Shown here: positions 1 to 5,455 of the stretch, one piece after another
Layout of the letters: each line of letters begins with the position of its first letter
Numbering within the stretch: position 1 is the first letter of the stretch
From: CAYVOX01 sp964453035
GTDB lineage: Bacteria; Chloroflexota; Anaerolineae; Anaerolineales; Anaerolineaceae
Direction: 5' to 3'
Assembly (NCBI GenBank): GCA_964453035.1
Contig: CAYVOX010000133.1
Span: forward strand, 1 to 9,068
Length of the DNA stretch: 9,068 nucleotides
The notes under the pieces: generated by a model
Database searches by the model: none
What the model was told of the DNA's origin: nothing
Seen by the model: only the letters and a program-made list of their open reading frames with translations
Position numbers and translations under genes: made by a program

Positions 1-54
1 CGCGAAGGCGGCCTGACGGTTGGCGCTGGCGTGATCACCAAGATTCTGGATTAA
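1..54 (+). CDS. tuf: Elongation factor Tu, C-terminal end (partial)
   Basis: The first 17 codons of the window read REGGLTVGAGVITKILD and end in TAA. This is the characteristic last segment of EF-Tu domain III, where the family consensus is close to REGGRTVGAGVVTKIL. EF-Tu is the cytosolic GTPase that delivers aminoacyl-tRNA to the ribosomal A site. The GTPase domain and the start lie upstream of the window, so nothing can be said about its integrity. The rpsJ start lies 19 bases downstream, so the two genes are very probably co-transcribed as the end of an rpsL-rpsG-fusA-tuf-rpsJ type operon. The identification rests on a short but highly conserved peptide. Confidence 0.93.
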   Translation, partial: REGGLTVGAGVITKILD

Positions 55-73
55 GGCAAGGCAGAGAGCAATA

Positions 74-382
74 ATGGCTAAACAAAAAATTCGCATTCGC
101 CTCAAAGCATACGACCATCGTGTATTGGACCAATCCGCCAAGCGGATCGTCGAGACAGCCGAACGCAGCGGCGCCCGTGTTGTTGGCCCCGTGCCCCTGC
201 CCACGAAAGTGGAGCGTTTCACCGTGCGGCGTTCAGCGTTCATTGACAAAGATTCTCATGAGCATTTTGAAATCCGCACCCACAACCGGATTATTGACGT
301 GTTGGAGCCGGATTCAAAGACGATCGATATGCTGATGCGCCTCAGCCTGCCGGCTGGCGTGGATATTGAGATCAAGATTTAA
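74..382 (+). CDS. rpsJ: 30S ribosomal protein S10 (uS10)
   Basis: The 102-residue product has the normal S10 length. It matches the family from the N-terminal strand (KIRIRLKAYDHRVLDQSAKRIVETA) through the loop segment GPVPLPTKVERFTVRRS at about residues 38-54 to HFEIRTHNRIIDV. S10 sits in the head of the small subunit and in many bacteria also binds NusB in transcription antitermination. The ATG is preceded by a modest purine-rich stretch (GGCAGAGAG), so translation may partly rely on coupling to tuf, which ends 19 bases upstream. In the classical E. coli arrangement rpsJ opens the S10 operon. Here it is close to tuf and is separated from rplC by 278 non-coding bases, so it probably belongs to the upstream transcript. 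Confidence 0.97.
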   Translation: MAKQKIRIRLKAYDHRVLDQSAKRIVETAERSGARVVGPVPLPTKVERFTVRRSAFIDKDSHEHFEIRTHNRIIDVLEPDSKTIDMLMRLSLPAGVDIEIKI

Positions 383-400
383 AGAATAGGGCGATGTGGA

Positions 401-449
401 CGCCTGGTTTGGGGCACTGGCTGTTAAAAGTCAATCTCCAAATCAGGCG
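401..449 (+). terminator. Long stem-loop after rpsJ, possible terminator or mRNA 3'-end element
   Basis: Eighteen bases after the rpsJ stop, CGCCTGGTTTGG (401-412) faces CCAAATCAGGCG (438-449). All 12 positions pair, with one G-U. Two further pairs (413-437 G-U, 414-436 G-C) extend the stem to 14 bp. Inside the loop, TGGCT (418-422) can pair with AGTCA (429-433). Perfect pairing of this length is unlikely by chance in so short a spacer. The stem is not followed by a run of T (the next bases are CAATGTCTTCCC), so it is not a textbook intrinsic terminator. It could instead mark or protect the 3' end of the tuf-rpsJ mRNA, be processed by an RNase III-like enzyme, or act as an attenuator. Confidence 0.45.
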
Positions 450-476
450 CAATGTCTTCCCTAATCTGATGAAAAG

Positions 477-485
477 TGGTATCAT
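477..485 (+). promoter_or_regulatory. Candidate extended -10 promoter for the rplC transcript
   Basis: The sequence TGGTATCAT fits an extended -10 element (TGnTATAAT) with one departure in the hexamer. The -35 region at the usual distance (about 457-462, TTCCCT) is poor, which is commonly tolerated when a TG extension is present. Initiation would be expected near 491-493, immediately upstream of a series of tandem hairpins. The position between the post-rpsJ stem-loop and the leader is what a promoter for the main ribosomal-protein operon would have. No transcript data are available, and a nine-base match can occur by chance. Confidence 0.35.
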
Positions 486-490
486 AGAGC

Positions 491-660
491 GGTTTGCGGC
501 TTAATGCCGCGAGCAGGCTGTGCAAGAGCATGCCTGAGGCGCGCTGACAAAAAAACGACGGAGCAGCGCCCGGGTGAGTTGACTACACAGCGCGGGGATG
601 ATGCAGCCAAGCCCAGGCTGACAGTCCCGACTATATCTTTTAGAAGGAGAAAAACCGAGA
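491..660 (+). promoter_or_regulatory. Structured 5' leader of rplC: four tandem hairpins
   Basis: This non-coding stretch folds into consecutive local stems. Hairpin A (496-510) is GCGGC/GCCGC with loop TTAAT. Hairpin B (514-536) is CAGGC plus a bulged T plus GTGC, paired with GCAT plus GCCTG, around a four-base AAGA loop. Hairpin C (538-571) pairs GG, a bulged C and GCGCTG with CAGCGC and CC, around a 17-base A-rich loop. Hairpin D (595-628) pairs GGGA with TCCC, and internally CAGCC (604-608) with GGCTG (616-620). The Shine-Dalgarno sequence AGAAGGAGA (642-650) of rplC follows about 15 bases after D. I find no credible reading frame in the stretch. It resembles an autoregulatory ribosomal-protein leader in layout, but I cannot match it to a known leader family. 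Confidence 0.5.
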
Positions 661-1290
661 ATGTTTAAAGGGCTCATTGGCAAGAAAGTCGGCATGACCC
701 AGATTTTCGATGCAGATGGCGCTGCGGTGCCCATCACCCTCATCGAAGCTGGGCCATGTTTCGTTACCCAGGTCCGCAAGCCTGAAGTTGAGGGCTATTC
801 AGCGGTGCAGCTGGGTTTCGATGAAGTAAAACCGAAACGCCTTACCGCTGGTGAGTTGGGGCATCTCAAGCGCAACAGCTTGCCCCCGCTCCGTTTCTTG
901 CGCGAATTCCGCGCCAAAGACCCGCAGGTTAAAGAGGGGGATCAGGTTACCGTCAGCCTGTACGCTGTGGGTGAAAAAGTCGATGTGGTCGGTGTGAGCA
1001 AAGGTAAAGGTTTCCAGGGCGGCGTCAAGCGCTACCATTTTCGCGGCGGCCCCCGCACGCATGGTGCCTCCGATCGCGAGCGCGCGCCTGGTTCCCGCAG
1101 TTCAACCACCACCCCCGGCCGTGTGTACAAAGGATCGCGCGGTCCCGGTCATATGGGCGACGACCGGGTGACTGCCCAGAATCTCAAAGTGATGCTGGTC
1201 GATCCTGAACGCAACTTGCTGGGTGTATGCGGCGCTGTTCCTGGCCCGCGCGGCGGCCTGGTGCTGATTAGCGAAGCACGCAAGTCATAA
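661..1290 (+). CDS. rplC: 50S ribosomal protein L3 (uL3)
   Basis: The 209-residue product has the normal L3 length. It shows the N-terminal GLIGKKVGMTQIF, the central GVSKGKGFQGGVKR (111-124) and the segment TPGRVYKGSRGPGHMG (151-166). That segment belongs to the long internal extension reaching toward the peptidyl-transferase centre. L3 is an early assembly protein that binds 23S rRNA near its 3' end. The ATG follows a good Shine-Dalgarno sequence (AGAAGGAGA, 642-650). It is the first gene after the structured spacer and probably the first gene of the main transcript. The residues just before TPG are SSTT, whereas E. coli L3 carries glutamines there, including the one methylated by PrmB. That modification is therefore probably absent. 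Confidence 0.98.
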   Translation: MFKGLIGKKVGMTQIFDADGAAVPITLIEAGPCFVTQVRKPEVEGYSAVQLGFDEVKPKRLTAGELGHLKRNSLPPLRFLREFRAKDPQVKEGDQVTVSLYAVGEKVDVVGVSKGKGFQGGVKRYHFRGGPRTHGASDRERAPGSRSSTTTPGRVYKGSRGPGHMGDDRVTAQNLKVMLVDPERNLLGVCGAVPGPRGGLVLISEARKS

Positions 1291-1320
1291 TCTGGGACGC
1301 TGACGAAGGAGCGATGTGAT

Positions 1321-1947
1321 ATGTTAGTCGATGTGTTCAATATGGAAGGCAAGAAGGTCAGCTCAGTTGAATTACCTGGCGGGATCTTTGAAGCCCCAAT
1401 TTATATGGATTTGATGCACCAGGCTTACGTTCGCCAGATGGCTAACGCTCGCCTCGGAACGCATGACACCAAGACCCGCGGCGAAGTTGCCGGCGGCGGC
1501 CGAAAACCCTGGAAGCAAAAGGGTACAGGCCGCGCGCGCCAGGGTTCCACCCGCGCGCCCCACTGGAAGGGCGGCGGCGGTGCGCATTCTCCGCACCCCC
1601 ACGCTTATACCCTTGCCATGCCGCGTAAGATGCGCCAGACGGCTTTACGCTCTGCGCTCTCTGCCAAGCTGCTGGAGACGAGCCTGGTGGTGGTGGATGA
1701 ACTGGCCTTGCCGGAACCCAAGACGCGCCTGATGGCCCAGGCATTGAACAACCTGGTGGGCGAATCGAGCGCTCTGGTGCTTGTACCTGAAAAGGCAGCT
1801 TACGAAGGTGTGATTCGCTCCACCAATAACCTGCCCGATGCCAAGATTTTACTGGCCAGCTACCTCAACATCCGGGATCTGCTTTCCTTTGATAAGCTGG
1901 TCATTCCGCTTGCGGCGCTGGATGTTATCAAGGCTAACCTGGGTTAG
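1321..1947 (+). CDS. rplD: 50S ribosomal protein L4 (uL4)
   Basis: The 208-residue product is a full-length L4. It has a globular domain and the conserved basic loop at about residues 47-95, including GGGRKPWKQKGTGRARQGS (58-76) and the HWKGGGGAHSPHPHAY segment. This loop lines a narrow part of the peptide exit tunnel. In E. coli, L4 also represses its own operon by acting on the S10 leader, at both transcription and translation. That makes it the leading candidate ligand for the structured leader upstream of rplC, but this is inference only. A Shine-Dalgarno sequence (AAGGAG, 1306-1311) lies nine bases before the ATG. The gap to rplC is 30 bases. Confidence 0.98.
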   Translation: MLVDVFNMEGKKVSSVELPGGIFEAPIYMDLMHQAYVRQMANARLGTHDTKTRGEVAGGGRKPWKQKGTGRARQGSTRAPHWKGGGGAHSPHPHAYTLAMPRKMRQTALRSALSAKLLETSLVVVDELALPEPKTRLMAQALNNLVGESSALVLVPEKAAYEGVIRSTNNLPDAKILLASYLNIRDLLSFDKLVIPLAALDVIKANLG

Positions 1948-1959
1948 GAGGAGAAAAAT

Positions 1960-2262
1960 ATGAGCACGCTTTACGATGTACTCCGCCGCCCGCTGGTGAC
2001 CGAAAAGTCCAATCTTCAGTCCACCCGTCTGCACCAGTACGTTTTTGAGGTGCCCCTGGATGCCACGCGCACCATGGTCAAAGATGCGGTTGAGACGATT
2101 TTTGAAGTCAAGGTTTTGCGGGTGAATGTGATTAACGTTCCGGCCAAGCGCACCCGAAGGGCGCGCAGCCGCCGGTTGATGGTGCGCAATAGCGGTTACA
2201 AGAAAGCCATTGTCACCCTGGCACCCGAAGACAACATTCCGTTCTTCGAAGGAGTGGAGTAA
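1960..2262 (+). CDS. rplW: 50S ribosomal protein L23 (uL23)
   Basis: The 100-residue product matches L23. It starts with the family signature LYDVLRRPLVTEKSN, has FEVPLDATRTMVKDAVETIFEVKVLRVNVINV in the middle, and a basic loop KRTRRARSRR (63-72). L23 sits at the tunnel exit, where trigger factor and the signal recognition particle dock. The Shine-Dalgarno sequence AGGAGG (1946-1951) overlaps the rplD stop codon, so translation is probably coupled to L4 synthesis. The final base of its TAA stop is the first base of the rplB ATG. Confidence 0.97.
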   Translation: MSTLYDVLRRPLVTEKSNLQSTRLHQYVFEVPLDATRTMVKDAVETIFEVKVLRVNVINVPAKRTRRARSRRLMVRNSGYKKAIVTLAPEDNIPFFEGVE

Positions 2263-3104
2263 TGGGCGTCAAAGTCTATAAACCGGTAACCCCCGGTCTG
2301 CGAAACATGACCGGATATTCATTTGAAGAAATCACCAAGGGAAAACGCCCCGAGCGCTCTTTGCTCGTTTCTCGCAAGAATGCAGCCGGGCGCAACCTGT
2401 ACGGCAAAGTGACCGTACGGCACCGTGGCGGCGGGAACCGCAACTTCCTGCGCGTGGTGGATTTCAAGCGCGACAAGCGCAACATTGAAGCGCATGTCAC
2501 CGCGATTGAATACGATCCCACTCGCACCGCTCGCCTGGCCCTGCTGGTTTACGCGGATGGCGAGAAACGCTACATCGTCGCCCCGCTGGGACTGCGCGTT
2601 GGTGATAAGGTCATCGCTGGCGCCACTGCTGATATCCGCCCCGGCAACAGCCTGCCCATTTCGGCCATCCCGGTCGGCACGCTCATTCATAATATTGAGC
2701 TGCGCGAAAACGGTGGTGGGCAGATGGCGCGCTCGGCTGGCACCGCGGCTCAGTTGCTGGCCAAGGAAGGTGATTACGCCCAGATCCGCATGCCCTCCGG
2801 CGAAGTTCGCCTGGTGCGCCAGGTGTGCTATGCTACCATCGGCCAGGTCGGCAATGTGGAACACAGCAACATCAAGCTGGGCAAAGCTGGCCGCAAGCGC
2901 CACATGGGCATCCGCCCGACTGTGCGCGGAACGGCAATGACGCCGCGTGATCACCCGCACGGTGGTGGTGAAGGCCGCCAACCGACAGGTATGCCAGGGC
3001 CTAAATCGCCCTGGGGCAAACCCACCCGTGGTTACAGAACACGGAAGAACAAGAAGACCGACCAATTCATCGTTCGCCGCCGCAATGCGGGCGGTGGGCG
3101 GTAA
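2262..3104 (+). CDS. rplB: 50S ribosomal protein L2 (uL2)
   Basis: The 280-residue product is a complete L2, slightly longer than the usual 273-277. It has the RNA-binding segment VTVRHRGGGNRNFLRVVDFKR (50-70) and the conserved RGTAMTPRDHPHGGGEGR near residues 222-239. The latter contains the histidine implicated in peptidyl-transferase function. The basic tail KSPWGKPTRGYRTRKNKKTDQFIVRRR is typical. L2 is one of the most conserved 50S proteins and bridges to the 30S subunit. The start overlaps the rplW stop as TAATG, with GAAGGAG (2248-2254) inside the end of rplW, a strong sign of coupled translation. The N-terminal variant VTPGLRNMTGYSFEEITK differs from the E. coli and Bacillus pattern and contributed to the Chloroflexota guess. 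Confidence 0.99.
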   Translation: MGVKVYKPVTPGLRNMTGYSFEEITKGKRPERSLLVSRKNAAGRNLYGKVTVRHRGGGNRNFLRVVDFKRDKRNIEAHVTAIEYDPTRTARLALLVYADGEKRYIVAPLGLRVGDKVIAGATADIRPGNSLPISAIPVGTLIHNIELRENGGGQMARSAGTAAQLLAKEGDYAQIRMPSGEVRLVRQVCYATIGQVGNVEHSNIKLGKAGRKRHMGIRPTVRGTAMTPRDHPHGGGEGRQPTGMPGPKSPWGKPTRGYRTRKNKKTDQFIVRRRNAGGGR

Positions 3105-3137
3105 GCGGCCGGCTGAGCGAGAAAGAGAGACGATCCT

Positions 3138-3422
3138 ATGTCACGATCGCTGAAAAAAGGGCCGTATGTGGCCCCCAAACTCTTAAAGAAAATTGAAGCC
3201 ATGAACGCTCGCAGTGAAAAGAAGGTGATCCGCACCTGGTCTCGCGATAGCACCATTTTCCCCCAGATGCTCGGGCACACCATCGCCGTCCATGACGGAC
3301 GCCGCCACGTGCCCATCTACATCACCGAAAACATGGTGGGTCACCGCCTGGGCGAATTTGCGCCCACGCGCCACTTCCGCGGGCACATGAACGAAAAAGC
3401 TTCTGCGACGAAGGGAAAGTAA
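3138..3422 (+). CDS. rpsS: 30S ribosomal protein S19 (uS19)
   Basis: The 94-residue product carries the S19 signature throughout: MSRSLKKGPYV at the N-terminus, KVIRTWSRDSTIFPQMLGHTIAVHDGRRHVPIYITENMVGHRLGEFAPTR in the core and a basic FRGHM tail. S19 forms a dimer with S13 in the 30S head and contacts the A-site tRNA region and bridge B1. It lies 33 bases after rplB. The upstream sequence GAGAAAGAGAGACG is purine-rich but contains no AGGAG core, so this is one of the weakest ribosome binding sites in the cluster. Coupling to rplB may help. Confidence 0.98.
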   Translation: MSRSLKKGPYVAPKLLKKIEAMNARSEKKVIRTWSRDSTIFPQMLGHTIAVHDGRRHVPIYITENMVGHRLGEFAPTRHFRGHMNEKASATKGK

Positions 3423-3425
3423 GCC

Positions 3426-3767
3426 ATGGCAACCGATATTCGCGCTGAATTACGTTTCTGTGGCGTCTCGGCCCAAAAGGTCCGCCTGGTGGTTGACCTG
3501 GTGCGCGGCAAACCCGCCGTTGAAGCCCTCAACACGCTGAAATTCACCCCCAAGGTGGCTGCCCGCCACGTTGGGAAAGTGGTGGCTTCAGCCGTGGCCA
3601 ACGCTGAAGAGAACTTTGGCGTGAGCCGCGATGACCTGTTTGTCTATCATATTACGGCTGATGAAGCTCCCACCCGCAAGTGGCGCCGCTTCGGCGCTCG
3701 CGGACGGTTCAAACCGTTGCTGCGGCGGAACTCGCACATCACCGTTATCTTACGCGAGAAAGCGTAA
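3426..3767 (+). CDS. rplV: 50S ribosomal protein L22 (uL22)
   Basis: The 113-residue product is a compact L22. It starts with the helix region AELRFCGVSAQKVRLVVDLVRGKP (7-30) and ends with the extended hairpin ADEAPTRKWRRFGARGRFKPLLRRNSHITVIL (78-109). The hairpin tip lines the peptide exit tunnel opposite L4; changes there affect macrolides and nascent-chain arrest in other bacteria. The ATG is four bases after the rpsS stop, and the Shine-Dalgarno-like AAGGGAAAG (3411-3419) lies at the end of rpsS. Nothing in the hairpin suggests an insertion or deletion. Confidence 0.97.
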   Translation: MATDIRAELRFCGVSAQKVRLVVDLVRGKPAVEALNTLKFTPKVAARHVGKVVASAVANAEENFGVSRDDLFVYHITADEAPTRKWRRFGARGRFKPLLRRNSHITVILREKA

Positions 3768-3798
3768 CAGGTAGAAGGAAAGGACACCAGGAGAGAAT

Positions 3799-4476
3799 AT
3801 GGGTCGAAAAGTTCATCCCATTGGTTTTCGTCTGAACATCAACCAACCCTGGGCGGGCCGCTGGTTCGCTGAGGGGAGTGAGTACACCGATCAACTGCAC
3901 CAGGATATCAAAATCCGCGAATTGATTCGCAAACAGGCCGAAAAAGCCGGCGTTTCACAGGTGGAAGTTGAGCGCTTTCCAGGCAAGGTGAAGGTTGTGG
4001 TTCACACCGCCAAGCCCGGCATCCTGATCGGGCGCCGCGGTGATACCGTCAAGCAAATCCGCGAGGAATTGACCGCGCTCACCGGCAAGAAAATCGATCT
4101 GGAAATCAAAGAGATAAAATCGCCGGATTGCGATGCCTACCTGGTTGCGGTGAACATCGCCGGCCAGATTACCCGCCGCATCAGCTACCGCCGGGCGATG
4201 AAGCGAGCTATCCAGCAAGCTATGCGCCAGGGCGCGCAGGGCGTGAAAATTGAAGTGGCCGGACGTTTAAGCGGTGCCGAAATGGCGCGCACCGTCTGGC
4301 TGCGTGAAGGGCGCGTTCCCTTGCAGACGTTGCGGGCGAATATGGATTTTGCCCGCCACGAAGCCCAGACCACCTACGGCAAGATTGGGATCAAGGTGTG
4401 GGTCTATAAGGGTGAAGTACTTTCCCAGGTGGAAGAGAAAGCCGAAACCACCGAGGGCGTGTACGTTAGTGAATAA
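3799..4476 (+). CDS. rpsC: 30S ribosomal protein S3 (uS3)
   Basis: The 225-residue product starts with MGRKVHPIGFRL. It contains a type II KH domain with the GxxG loop GRRG at 78-81 (PGILIGRRGDTVKQIRE) and the C-terminal domain motifs GRLSGAEMAR (155-164), EGRVPLQTLRA (170-180) and GKIGIKVWVYKGEV (194-207). S3 sits at the mRNA entry channel and contributes to helicase activity on mRNA. Two purine-rich tracts precede the ATG (AAGGAAAGG near 3775-3783 and AGGAG at 3789-3793); the nearer one is rather close. The C-terminal tail ends acidic (EEKAETTEGVYVSE). The next 34 bases continue open in another frame with an Ala/Glu-rich peptide. Confidence 0.98.
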   Translation: MGRKVHPIGFRLNINQPWAGRWFAEGSEYTDQLHQDIKIRELIRKQAEKAGVSQVEVERFPGKVKVVVHTAKPGILIGRRGDTVKQIREELTALTGKKIDLEIKEIKSPDCDAYLVAVNIAGQITRRISYRRAMKRAIQQAMRQGAQGVKIEVAGRLSGAEMARTVWLREGRVPLQTLRANMDFARHEAQTTYGKIGIKVWVYKGEVLSQVEEKAETTEGVYVSE

Positions 4477-4482
4477 TCTTAC

Positions 4483-4504
4483 TGCCCGGGCTGAGGCCCT
4501 GGCG
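4483..4504 (+). other. Small hairpin between rpsC and rplP
   Basis: The 48-base spacer before rplP contains GGGC (4488-4491) and GCCC (4496-4499) around a TGAG loop. The outer pairs TGCC (4483-4486) and GGCG (4501-4504) are separated from the inner stem by one C/T mismatch. This is a GC-rich stem of about eight pairs located 20 bases before the rplP ATG. There is no T run after it, so it is not an intrinsic terminator. It may mark an mRNA processing site, or it may be a by-product of GC-rich sequence. Confidence 0.3.
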
Positions 4505-4524
4505 GAGTGAATGAGGTAGCGACT

Positions 4525-4962
4525 ATGTTGATGCCAAAACGTGTCAAATACCGCAAGCAGATGCGCGGCCGTATGCGAGGCAAGGCCCTGCGCGGCGCTG
4601 AAGTCACCTTTGGTGAATTTGGCCTGCAGGCCCTGGAACCCGGTTGGGTTACCGCCCGTCAGATTGAAGCCGCCCGGCGCGCCCTGGTGCGCGTGATGAA
4701 GCGCCGCGGTAAAGTATGGATTCGAATCTTCCCGGACAAGCCCTATACTCAAAAACCGCCCGAGACCCGCATGGGTAAAGGTAAAGGCGGGGTGGAGTAC
4801 TGGGTGGCGGTCGTGCGCCCCGGACGGATTATGTTCGAGTTGGGCGGCCTGCCCAGCGACCAGGCGATTGAGGCCTTACACCAGGCTTCTTACAAGTTCT
4901 CCATCAAGACCAAGGTCATTGGCCGGCACGACTTGCACGAAACGACAGGAGAACAAGCATGA
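4525..4962 (+). CDS. rplP: 50S ribosomal protein L16 (uL16)
   Basis: I start the protein at ATG 4525, giving MLMPKRVKYRKQMRGRMRG. This matches the family N-terminus (ML-PKR-K-RK) and has GAGGT (4513-4517) seven bases upstream. An in-frame GTG at 4507 would add six residues (MNEVAT) with no family support. The 145-residue product contains RMGKGKGGVEYWVAVVRPG (82-100), including the arginine at about 82 that YcfD hydroxylates in E. coli; I cannot tell whether such an enzyme exists here. L16 is a late-assembling 50S protein that organises the A-site tRNA elbow region. Its TGA stop overlaps the rpmC start in ATGA. Confidence 0.97.
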   Translation: MLMPKRVKYRKQMRGRMRGKALRGAEVTFGEFGLQALEPGWVTARQIEAARRALVRVMKRRGKVWIRIFPDKPYTQKPPETRMGKGKGGVEYWVAVVRPGRIMFELGGLPSDQAIEALHQASYKFSIKTKVIGRHDLHETTGEQA

Positions 4963-5171
4963 AACTGGATGATATTCGTCTTTTATCCACAAATGAGCTC
5001 AAGACCAAGCTGGCTGACGCCCGCCAGGAGCTGATGAACCTGCGCTTCCAGGTGGTCAACGGTCAACTGACCGATACCAGCCGGTTGCGCCAGACTCGCC
5101 ATTTGATTGCACAATTTGAAACCGTCCTGCGAGCACGCGAGCTGGGCACGGACCAGGAGGTTCAGAAATGA
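4959..5171 (+). CDS. rpmC: 50S ribosomal protein L29 (uL29)
   Basis: The 70-residue product is a typical two-helix L29. The first helix contains LSTNELKTKLADARQELMNLRFQ, the conserved turn is NGQLTDTSRLRQTR, and the second helix runs LIAQFETVLRARE. L29 sits beside L23 at the tunnel exit. The start overlaps the rplP stop as ATGA, with ACAGGAG (4945-4951) seven bases upstream. The gene likewise overlaps rpsQ by four bases, so rplP, rpmC and rpsQ form a translationally coupled trio. Confidence 0.96.
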   Translation: MKLDDIRLLSTNELKTKLADARQELMNLRFQVVNGQLTDTSRLRQTRHLIAQFETVLRARELGTDQEVQK

Positions 5172-5452
5172 ACGAGCGACGTCGATTAGTAGGCGTTGTG
5201 GTCAGCAATAAGATGACCCAAACCGTAGTGGTGCAGATTGGCCGCACCTTCCGCCACCCGCTGTACCGCAAGGTGGTGCACACCAGCCATAAGGTGAAAG
5301 CCCACGATACCCTCGGCTGCCAGGTTGGCGATGAAGTGCAAATCGTGGAAAGCGCCCCGATCTCGAAGGAGAAGCGCTGGGTGGTGGAACAAATCGTCAA
5401 GCGGCCGGGCGCCCCTGCCGTCTCCGCCGAGGAAATGGTTGAAGGAGCGTAA
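5168..5452 (+). CDS. rpsQ: 30S ribosomal protein S17 (uS17)
   Basis: The 94-residue product has the S17 OB-fold sequence RRRLVGVVVSNKMTQTVVVQIGRTFRHPLYRKVVHTSHKVKAHD followed by VGDEVQIVESAPISKEKRWVVEQIVKR. S17 binds 16S rRNA early in assembly of the 30S body. The C-terminal tail after VKRPG, about 15 residues, is longer than in E. coli and is Ala/Glu-rich, as in several other phyla. The start overlaps the rpmC stop in ATGA and has AGGAGG (5155-5160) seven bases upstream. It is the last gene of the S10 block, but rplN begins four bases later with no terminator, so the S10 and spc blocks appear to be joined in one transcript. Confidence 0.97.
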   Translation: MNERRRLVGVVVSNKMTQTVVVQIGRTFRHPLYRKVVHTSHKVKAHDTLGCQVGDEVQIVESAPISKEKRWVVEQIVKRPGAPAVSAEEMVEGA

Positions 5453-5455
5453 GCC

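Noticed and set aside
579..607. TTGACT at 579-584 as a -35 box for rplC
   Set aside because: Seventeen bases downstream there is no acceptable -10 hexamer (TGCAGC), and the box lies between hairpins C and D.
632..637. TATATC as a -10 box directly before rplC
   Set aside because: There is no -35 hexamer at 16-18 bases. The nearest TTGACA-like sequence (CTGACA, 618-623) is only eight bases away. A start there would also leave almost no leader.
501..779. Minus-strand reading frame of 92 codons across the rpsJ-rplC spacer and the start of rplC
   Set aside because: It overlaps conserved rplC codons, its product resembles no family I know, and its spacer part coincides with the hairpin array. It looks like a by-product of composition.
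2319..3065. Minus-strand reading frame of 248 codons antisense to rplB
   Set aside because: It is entirely antisense to L2, and its Ala/His/Gln-rich product is typical of the mirror frame of a GC-rich gene. The similar 270-codon frame at 5186-5998 is rejected for the same reason.
4507..4524. GTG 4507 as the rplP start
   Set aside because: It adds six residues not found in L16, and the ribosome binding site GAGGT lies downstream of it, correctly placed for ATG 4525.
5453..5455. Separate spc operon promoter or terminator at the rpsQ-rplN junction
   Set aside because: Only three bases separate the genes, and no hairpin with a T run is present. The two blocks look continuous.
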